NCBI GenBank assembly: GCA_964352715.1
Contig: CAYGSU010000070.1
Span: 1 to 20,410 of the forward strand
Length of the DNA stretch: 20,410 bases
Direction of reading: 5' to 3'
Source of the DNA: JAVKBW01 sp964352715
GTDB lineage: Bacteria; Pseudomonadota; Alphaproteobacteria; UBA8366; Aestuariispiraceae
The notes under the pieces were generated by a model. That model did not search any database. It worked only from the letters and a program-made list of their open reading frames with translations, and was not told where the DNA came from. The translations under genes were made by a program, and so were the position numbers. Numbering within the stretch: the stretch's first letter is position 1; the number at the start of each line of letters is the position of its first letter. Of the stretch, positions 15,323 to 20,410 are shown piece after piece.

Positions 15323-15652
15323 AGCCCTCAACCAACGAAACGGCAGGGCAAATCAAAACGCAGTTGCGGTATTGATACCACTTCGGGTCGGTAAAGGCCG
15401 AGAGAATCCGATCAAGTTCCGGAGGCATGATTTTCCGTAGTGGCCAGGCGCATCCCCGATCCGAGTATGGCCCATCGCCGTGTCCGGTAAACGGCAAGAT
15501 TCTCTTGCAGCGAGGAAGCAGGCAGCGCGTTGCATGCCCGCTCCGGGTCAGCAATTTGCTGTGTACAGCCACCGATTTACCGTGTTCTAGTGGATGAAAG
15601 ACGATACCAATGATGCACCGGAATGATATCCGCTTCCCGGTAGGACTTCAGA
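15323..15652. other. 330-base gap after tRNA-Ala without a convincing gene
   Basis: No RNA family or protein is recognised here. A 56-codon plus-strand frame (15427-15597) has GGAGG only one base from its ATG and an unlikely composition. A minus-strand frame enters from about 15572 and runs straight through the tRNA-Ala antisense, so it cannot be a complete real gene. Some of it (around 15340-15430) reads protein-like and might be a decayed remnant. The 3' end must contain the promoter of the GAF-EAL gene, but no clear hexamer pair is seen. Confidence 0.5.
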
Positions 15653-17428
15653 ATGGTAGTTGGGCACGCTTTGCCGGACTTTGAAAATGAACGACTTATC
15701 GAACTGGAAAGAACAGGTATCCTCGACTCAGTTCATAACGCAGAGATTCAGGAATTGCTGTGTTTGGTGCGCGACGTTTTCGGCGCACAATCCTGCTGTT
15801 TCAATCTTGTAACGGACGAACGGCAGATTGAGAAGAATGTCGACGGCGTTTCTCTTGGCGACATGAATCGCGACCAGTTTTTCTGCCAGCATGTCGTAAG
15901 CCAGAATCGCCTGATTTCGATCCCCGATACCGGGGCGCAGATGGTTTCAAAGACATATCCTCGTGCAGCCGGTGGCCCGGCTGTTCTGTCCTATATCGGC
16001 GTTCCGGTGCACGGGCGCAAAGGCTTGCCGATCGGTACGCTCTGCGTTGTCGATAACAAGGTTCACGACAGGTACAGTACGCGCCACAAAGCCGTTTTGA
16101 CCCGCGCCGCCAATATCCTGCGGCATCGCACCCTGTGGGTTGCGGATTCGCTCAATCTGCCGGAACTGCCTGACAATGTGCAATCCGCCCCGCAATTCGG
16201 CCGGACATTCTCCAAAATGTTGCATGCCGGACGGGAAAAAGACGGCAACCATGCCATTCTGTTCTTCTGTCAGAACGAATTGGCAAAGGGAAGCCAGACC
16301 CAACATGCCGACAAGGCTATCCGCGAGATGCACGAACAGTTGTTGACACGGATCAGCACGATTTCGATGCAGATAGCGGGAACGGTCGCGGGCGCCATCG
16401 GCGACCGACAGTTCGGCATCGCGATAAATGCGAATATTGACGTTGCTGCTGCCGAAACGATGGCACGCCGGATGTCGCTTATTCTGAATGCAGCCATCGA
16501 GACGTCGAAGACGGCAATCGATCCTCACGTCAGGATCGGCGTCGTCGTTGACGACGGCCAGGTTGGCAGCGGCCCGGAAGTGCTGGACTTCTGCAATTCG
16601 GTTCTCGCTTTCCGCAAGCATTTCGGGTCGGATATCATTGTGCTGAACCGTGACCTGTTTGAAAAATCTATACAGCTTACAGCCGGGCAATCGCTGCTGC
16701 ATACGGTCATACAGAAAGGCCGCCTCACCTTGTTGTATCAGCCCGTCGTCAGCGCGGCCAACCGCAAGGTTTCCGGGTTTGAAGCCCTGGTGAGGTGGAG
16801 AGATCCGATACTGGGCGATTTCGGCGCGCTGGATATTCTTGAATTGTGCGAACGGGAAGGTCTTCAGGAAACGCTGGATTACGCGGTTTTCGAAATGGCG
16901 TGCAAAGCGGCGCAGAAAAGAGAGGCATTGCACGGCGACGGGGCAAAGATCGCGATCAACATCGATACCGATACGCTTCGGTCCCCCCGGTTTGTCCGCA
17001 AGATCACTCAAATCGTCGCGTCCACCAAAGTCGACCCCGCTCTGGTAGAAATCGAGATTACCGAACACACCCTGTTCACCAAACACGAAAAGGCGCTGGT
17101 TCAGATGGAAGCCCTGATCAATATCGGCATTACGTTCGTGCTCGACGATTTCGGCACCGGCTACAGTTCCCTCAGCCATTTGCAGCGGTTGCCTCTCGGC
17201 AAGATAAAGATCGATCAGTCGTTTGTCAGCCGGATGGAAGATCCGAAGACGCAGACGCTTGTTACGGCGCTGATTTCGATTGCCAACTCCCTGGACCTTG
17301 AAACCACCGGCGAAGGCGCCGAATCGGAAGAACAGATCAAGCAGCTCAACAAGCTCGGCTGCAAGTACATCCAGGGCTTCAAGGTAGCGAAACCCTTGCC
17401 GGAGAAAGACTATCTGGCCTATGTCTAG
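15653..17428 (+). CDS. GAF - degenerate GGDEF - EAL protein, probable c-di-GMP phosphodiesterase
   Basis: A 591-residue cytosolic signalling protein. Residues about 10-165 form a GAF sensor of the NERLIELERTGILDS type ending in IGTLCVVD. Residues about 195-335 look like a GGDEF fold whose signature is replaced by IGDRQF, so no cyclase activity is expected. Residues about 350-588 are an EAL domain. The EAL triplet is at 377-379. Other ligands are Asn436, Glu471 (EITE), Asp498-Asp499 (DDFGTGYSS), Lys519 and Asp521 (KIKID), Glu554 and Gln574. All catalytic positions are kept, although AEGVE reads GEGAE. It should degrade c-di-GMP under GAF control. AGGA at 15642-15645 supports the ATG. Convergent with the degenerate EAL gene, 20 bp apart. 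Confidence 0.88.
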   Translation: MVVGHALPDFENERLIELERTGILDSVHNAEIQELLCLVRDVFGAQSCCFNLVTDERQIEKNVDGVSLGDMNRDQFFCQHVVSQNRLISIPDTGAQMVSKTYPRAAGGPAVLSYIGVPVHGRKGLPIGTLCVVDNKVHDRYSTRHKAVLTRAANILRHRTLWVADSLNLPELPDNVQSAPQFGRTFSKMLHAGREKDGNHAILFFCQNELAKGSQTQHADKAIREMHEQLLTRISTISMQIAGTVAGAIGDRQFGIAINANIDVAAAETMARRMSLILNAAIETSKTAIDPHVRIGVVVDDGQVGSGPEVLDFCNSVLAFRKHFGSDIIVLNRDLFEKSIQLTAGQSLLHTVIQKGRLTLLYQPVVSAANRKVSGFEALVRWRDPILGDFGALDILELCEREGLQETLDYAVFEMACKAAQKREALHGDGAKIAINIDTDTLRSPRFVRKITQIVASTKVDPALVEIEITEHTLFTKHEKALVQMEALINIGITFVLDDFGTGYSSLSHLQRLPLGKIKIDQSFVSRMEDPKTQTLVTALISIANSLDLETTGEGAESEEQIKQLNKLGCKYIQGFKVAKPLPEKDYLAYV

Positions 17429-17448
17429 CTGGCGGCGGCGGTTGTGCC

Positions 17449-19308
17449 TCAGTCAGCGGCTACGGTTACTGGTTGCCTGGGGACAGCCAAATCGGTCAGC
17501 TCTGCGTTTTCCATGAAGGCGTAGTAGGTTCCCTCCGGCTGGTTGTGGGAAGCCGGCGGCTTGATCGCGGTAATGCGATTGCTGAACACCTGTCCGCGCT
17601 TTGTCTGGTTCTTCAGCACAACGGTGCTTTCGCCGGTTTTCTTCAATCTTTCAAAGAACCTGTGCGCCCGTGTCCGGTCGACCCCATCTGGCTTCATTAT
17701 CCGAACGGGTTTTCCGTTCAGTTCGTCCACGCTGTAGCCGGTAAGTTTCTCGATACCGGAAGAAAGATAGCGGAACACCGGAACCCCGCCGGCATCCGGC
17801 TGGGTCACTGAAAAGGTAATGTCAAAGTGGTCGGCCAGGGCCGAGAACCGTGATTTCTGATAGCCGCCACTCTTGGAATAGGCCAGCGCCATGTTGCTGG
17901 CCGATGTGATCTGCTTGAGCGGCAGTCTATACGGGGCCGATACCGTTTCGAAGGGACCGCCAATGATCGGGCCGAAGGCATACTTCGCGCCCAGCTCGAT
18001 CAGGCGATGGGTTGTCTTTACGGTGCTTGCATTGCTGATCGTCCAGTTCATTTTTTCGAAGGCCTTGCCACGTTCAAGCGCCATCAGCCATGAATGGTCC
18101 GTTGCATTCAGTTTGTCCGGCAACTCGACAACAACGCGTCTAATTCCTACGCCTGAAAAACGCCGTGTCTGCGTGCCCAGTCGGGCTCCGTAATCACGCG
18201 GATCGAGACGCACCAGCACATCGCGACACTGTTTGACCAGCGGTTTCAGCAGTTCATGCAGGCGGCTTTCCGAAATGCCGGCGGGAACGTCCGTAATGAT
18301 CGGCATAATGGTGTTGCGAACGGAAACCGGCACACGTTCGAGAAAGTGCAGGATCTGATCCCGCGCATGCCTGTTACTCAAGGTTTCGAAATGCAGATAG
18401 AAGCCGCTGTACAATATCCAGCCTTTGGTAAGGCATTGTGTATGCACTTCCATGCACTTTTCGAAGATGCTCAGATCCAGCGCAGTGATGTCCTCGACCC
18501 CGCAATCCGGGTCCAGAACATCATAGCCGATCGAATGGCTTCCATCGAACGGATCGGTTTTCACCGGCACACACACAAATCTGTCGACACGTTCATTGTC
18601 GACATCGAGAACCGGATAGAATCCGTAGCTGATTTGCTGATCGGGTAATCCGGTCAGGCGCTGCAACAATCCTTCCGCATCGAACTCGGACGACATATCC
18701 AGCTTGTTCTTTACTCCGGTATAGGTTGCTGCGTTGCCGTCTGGACCATAGGGCTCCGGCGCAGCCTCCATCGCAGCCTGCACGGGCTTTCTCGCGCTGG
18801 TTTCCGGTTTAACTGCAGGTGACTCGCTGACCACTTGCCGTTCCGGCCGGGGTTCTGAAGACTGTTGCATCGACATTTCCGCCAGATTGGCGATGACATC
18901 CGTCGCATTGCGCTTCTCGCCCGGCATCAAGCCGCGTTCGGTGCTGACAACGCCGGAAATGCTGAGGCCGGCCAGGCCTTCCTCGCCAAACATTTTCCTG
19001 TTTACGTATTCGGATATCTTGACCGATTTTTGCGCGGCGATTTCTTCACAGGTTGCGCCAAAGACGATGACACACGATCCATCGCGGGCCTTCATGTAGG
19101 AATCGTCTTTGTCCAGAAATGCCGTCAGCGCTTCCTCCAGATATTTCGTGACGAGGTTTTCGGCTTTTTTCCAGCGATCATCGCCCAGCGTTTCACGAAT
19201 TTCATCGAGGCCAAGACACACGACCTGTCCCAGATTCAGATTTTCCTGTGCCGATCTGCCATTTATTTTAGATGTCAAATCCAGGGTGTTGGTTAGTTTG
19301 CTTGCCAT
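17449..19308 (-). CDS. Degenerate GGDEF - degenerate EAL - PAS protein, probable non-catalytic effector
   Basis: A 619-residue cytosolic protein. Residues about 45-122 follow the GGDEF fold pattern, but the signature is ARDGSCVIVF. A Pro/Ala/Ser-rich linker covers 145-195. Residues about 225-455 keep the EAL order: YPVLDVDNERVDRF, then LDLSIFEKC, LHFETLSN, VLVRLDPRD in place of the DDFG region, and a final LGAKYAFGPIIGGPF in place of LGCDYxQGY. All EAL metal ligands are missing, so hydrolysis is not expected. A PAS domain (about 490-600) is clear from FRYLSSGIEKLTGYSVDELNGK. It may bind a ligand or a partner. The first Met has GGGATGA upstream, inside the end of a 51-codon frame that stops six bases before it. 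Domain calls for the first two parts are by pattern only. Confidence 0.75.
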   Translation of the reverse strand: MASKLTNTLDLTSKINGRSAQENLNLGQVVCLGLDEIRETLGDDRWKKAENLVTKYLEEALTAFLDKDDSYMKARDGSCVIVFGATCEEIAAQKSVKISEYVNRKMFGEEGLAGLSISGVVSTERGLMPGEKRNATDVIANLAEMSMQQSSEPRPERQVVSESPAVKPETSARKPVQAAMEAAPEPYGPDGNAATYTGVKNKLDMSSEFDAEGLLQRLTGLPDQQISYGFYPVLDVDNERVDRFVCVPVKTDPFDGSHSIGYDVLDPDCGVEDITALDLSIFEKCMEVHTQCLTKGWILYSGFYLHFETLSNRHARDQILHFLERVPVSVRNTIMPIITDVPAGISESRLHELLKPLVKQCRDVLVRLDPRDYGARLGTQTRRFSGVGIRRVVVELPDKLNATDHSWLMALERGKAFEKMNWTISNASTVKTTHRLIELGAKYAFGPIIGGPFETVSAPYRLPLKQITSASNMALAYSKSGGYQKSRFSALADHFDITFSVTQPDAGGVPVFRYLSSGIEKLTGYSVDELNGKPVRIMKPDGVDRTRAHRFFERLKKTGESTVVLKNQTKRGQVFSNRITAIKPPASHNQPEGTYYAFMENAELTDLAVPRQPVTVAAD

Positions 19309-19314
19309 TGACTT

Positions 19315-19470
19315 TCATCCCAGCAGTTTGTTCATGGAATGCTGTTCAAGAAGTCCGCTGTCTTCCCCAATAACGGAATTATTTCCCTGTACAACAGGCT
19401 CAATTCTCAGAGAAACGCCTCGACCCCGTGCGTCGTGGCCGGAGGAGAGTTGCTTTGTGAAGTATGACAT
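19315..19470 (-). CDS. Candidate small protein, 51 residues, upstream of the degenerate EAL gene
   Basis: This short frame starts at ATG 19470 and stops at TGA 19315-19317, six bases before the ATG of the PAS/EAL gene. The product begins MSYFTKQLSS, contains SLRIEPVVQG in the middle and ends SMNKLLG. Composition and codons look protein-like: few rare residues, and a polar, probably helical C-terminus. Its last codons supply the only ribosome-binding-like sequence (GGGATGA) of the next gene, so translational coupling is plausible. Against it, no clear ribosome-binding site precedes its own ATG, and a promoter centred on the nearby TTAA repeats might start transcription inside it. Family unknown. 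Confidence 0.4.
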   Translation of the reverse strand: MSYFTKQLSSGHDARGRGVSLRIEPVVQGNNSVIGEDSGLLEQHSMNKLLG

Positions 19471-19483
19471 AGTGTATCTTTGA

Positions 19484-19498
19484 TTAAGATTTGATTAA
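19484..19498 (-). promoter_or_regulatory. CtrA-type box TTAA-N7-TTAA
   Basis: TTAA at 19484-19487 and at 19495-19498 are separated by exactly seven bases, the consensus of the alphaproteobacterial response regulator CtrA. The site is part of an 11-bp direct repeat of TTTGATTAA (19479-19487 and 19490-19498), one helical turn apart. It lies 14 bp upstream of the small frame and about 175 bp upstream of the PAS/EAL gene. CtrA commonly controls motility and c-di-GMP genes. Binding is inferred. Confidence 0.45.
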
Positions 19499-20017
19499 TC
19501 CGGGTCGCCGAATTTCAGTCGCCGGACCAATTTTAAGGAACATATTGTTAAAAGCGGTGCTCAGGTATGTAAGTTATTGGCTTTGTTGGGTATTCAGATA
19601 GGTGTTGCGAGGAAAATTCGAGGCTGCGGCACCAGAAAATGGGCGTCTTTTTGCCTTCGGATTGCGGCGTGCCGTTTACTGTCGCGTTCAGATGACCAGC
19701 GTTTGAAACCTTTGGTTTCTGGATTTGTAAAGGGACCGCATTTCGGTTGTCTGGCGGCATTCGGTTAAGGCGTCGCTCAGACCAGTTTTCTCCAGTAATG
19801 TTATTAAATCGACAAAATATGGCGAAAATTATTAATCCCGAGGTTTGGCGGGTCCGTTAAAATTAACAACGAGCAGTATATTACATAAAGTATGTATTGT
19901 GAGAAGCGAAGCGACACGTTAGTCGATCCAACGAATTCGATAATCAGGTCGATGTGTCCGGTCGGTGTCTCACTAGATAAAAAGCCCGATAAACAACAAC
20001 AGAACTCGGAGACCAGG
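19499..20017. other. AT-rich intergenic region upstream of the substrate-binding protein gene
   Basis: This stretch is clearly richer in A and T than its surroundings and has no gene I can support. Frames of 60-70 codons exist on both strands near 19550-19770, but they lack ribosome-binding sites and family resemblance. Possible control elements are GTTAA-N2-TTAAC at 19856-19867, a TTAACA (19863-19868) followed after 17 bp by TAAAGT as a weak promoter pair, and three TCGAT copies between 19923 and 19953. The long leader suggests a regulated transporter operon. Confidence 0.5.
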
Positions 20018-20410
20018 ATGAACAAGATCAGCGAAATAAAGTCTTTGTATCGCGCCGGCAAGATCGACCGTCGCGAATTCATGCAGGGCGCAGCGGCGCT
20101 TGGCATCGGTGCGACGGCTGCAACGCAGTTCGTGAAAGAGGTCAAGGCAGCGACGCCGAAACGCGGCGGCGACGTCAAGGCGGCCTCGGCCGGCGGTCAG
20201 ACAGCCGACAGCATGGATGTCGCGACCTGGGTCAACCAGCACCAGATGATGACCGGGATTACGATCAACGAGTATCTGACCGAGACCGACGGTCAGGAAC
20301 GTCTGCAGCCGCGATTTGCCGAAAGCTGGGAGCCGGCCGATGGCGGCGCCAAGTGGGTGTTCAAATTGCGCAAGGGTGTCGAACACTCGAACGGAAAAAC
20401 GGTCGATGCA
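20018..20410 (+). CDS. ABC transporter substrate-binding protein, family 5 (5' part, cut by window end)
   Basis: The first 131 codons of a periplasmic binding protein for oligopeptide/dipeptide/nickel-type ABC transporters, open to the last base of the window. A twin-arginine signal is visible: DRREFMQ with Arg18-Arg19, a hydrophobic stretch of Gly/Ala (24-36) and a likely cut after an Ala-rich site near VKAA (42-45). So it is exported folded through Tat. The mature start, KRGGDVKAA, then RFAESWEPADGGAKWVFKLRKGV, is the classic SBP family 5 opening. ATG 20018 has GGAGA at 20008-20012. Permease and ATPase genes would be expected just beyond the window. Substrate unknown. Confidence 0.9.
   Translation, partial: MNKISEIKSLYRAGKIDRREFMQGAAALGIGATAATQFVKEVKAATPKRGGDVKAASAGGQTADSMDVATWVNQHQMMTGITINEYLTETDGQERLQPRFAESWEPADGGAKWVFKLRKGVEHSNGKTVDA

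Noticed and set aside
15427..15597. 56-codon plus-strand frame after tRNA-Ala
   Set aside because: GGAGG is only one base from the ATG, the composition is rich in Ser, Pro, Arg and Cys with no recognisable pattern, and it lies in a region with no other coding signal.
19548..19768. Two overlapping frames of 63-70 codons on opposite strands in the AT-rich gap
   Set aside because: Neither has a ribosome-binding site, family resemblance or operon context. Most likely chance.
19804..20386. Minus-strand frames opposite the substrate-binding protein gene
   Set aside because: They are shadows of a clear Tat-signal SBP family 5 gene in the plus strand.

Overview
This is a GC-rich stretch of a bacterial chromosome, almost certainly from an alphaproteobacterium. 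The evidence is the alphaproteobacterial style of its housekeeping proteins (a CGPC-type thioredoxin/TPR chaperone, a cysteine-poor Trm112-like protein, a CysZ/EI24 protein) and a candidate CtrA box. A Rhodospirillales-like or marine relative is possible, but I cannot fix the genus. I see no transposase, integrase, CRISPR array or phage gene, so this reads as ordinary chromosome with some accessory signalling genes.

Left part (1-3070): a tRNA-Gly(GCC) gene on the minus strand with a good predicted promoter. Divergent from it is a compact plus-strand cluster: an Ala-tRNAPro deacylase (ProXp-ala/ProX), a CnoX-like thioredoxin-TPR chaperone, a free-standing Lon substrate-binding domain, a Trm112-like protein and a DUF971 protein. 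The theme is translation fidelity and protein quality control.

3088-7933: a minus-strand group holds an unrecognised helical-repeat protein, a lipoprotein translationally coupled to an EI24/CysZ membrane protein, and a BesD/HalD-like Fe(II)/2-oxoglutarate oxygenase with the hydroxylase-type HxD motif. Divergent from the oxygenase is a bacterial voltage-gated sodium channel with the selectivity filter TLESWSM, whose stop overlaps the start of a GNAT acetyltransferase.

7939-11889: a membrane-bound class III nucleotidyl cyclase (sensor, HAMP, cyclase) and an AraC-family regulator, both on the minus strand. The regulator is divergent from an MFS transporter, and the gap between them carries two interlocking inverted repeats that could be its operator.

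11903-15322: HinT-like HIT protein, divergent HemW, then a minus-strand yggT-yggU-folD operon, and a tRNA-Ala(CGC) gene with a near-consensus promoter.

15653-19470: two convergent c-di-GMP-type genes. One encodes GAF, degenerate GGDEF and an intact EAL domain, so a likely phosphodiesterase. The other encodes a degenerate GGDEF, a degenerate EAL and a PAS domain, so a likely non-enzymatic effector. The second appears to be preceded by an unannotated 51-codon reading frame and a perfect TTAA-N7-TTAA (CtrA-type) site. The right edge holds an AT-rich gap and the 5' part of a Tat-exported family 5 ABC transporter substrate-binding protein, cut by the window end.

No wholly new system is evident. 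The best leads are the convergent active/degenerate EAL pair with its small reading frame and CtrA-like site, the HxD member of the radical halogenase family, and the cyclase with altered base-recognition residues.
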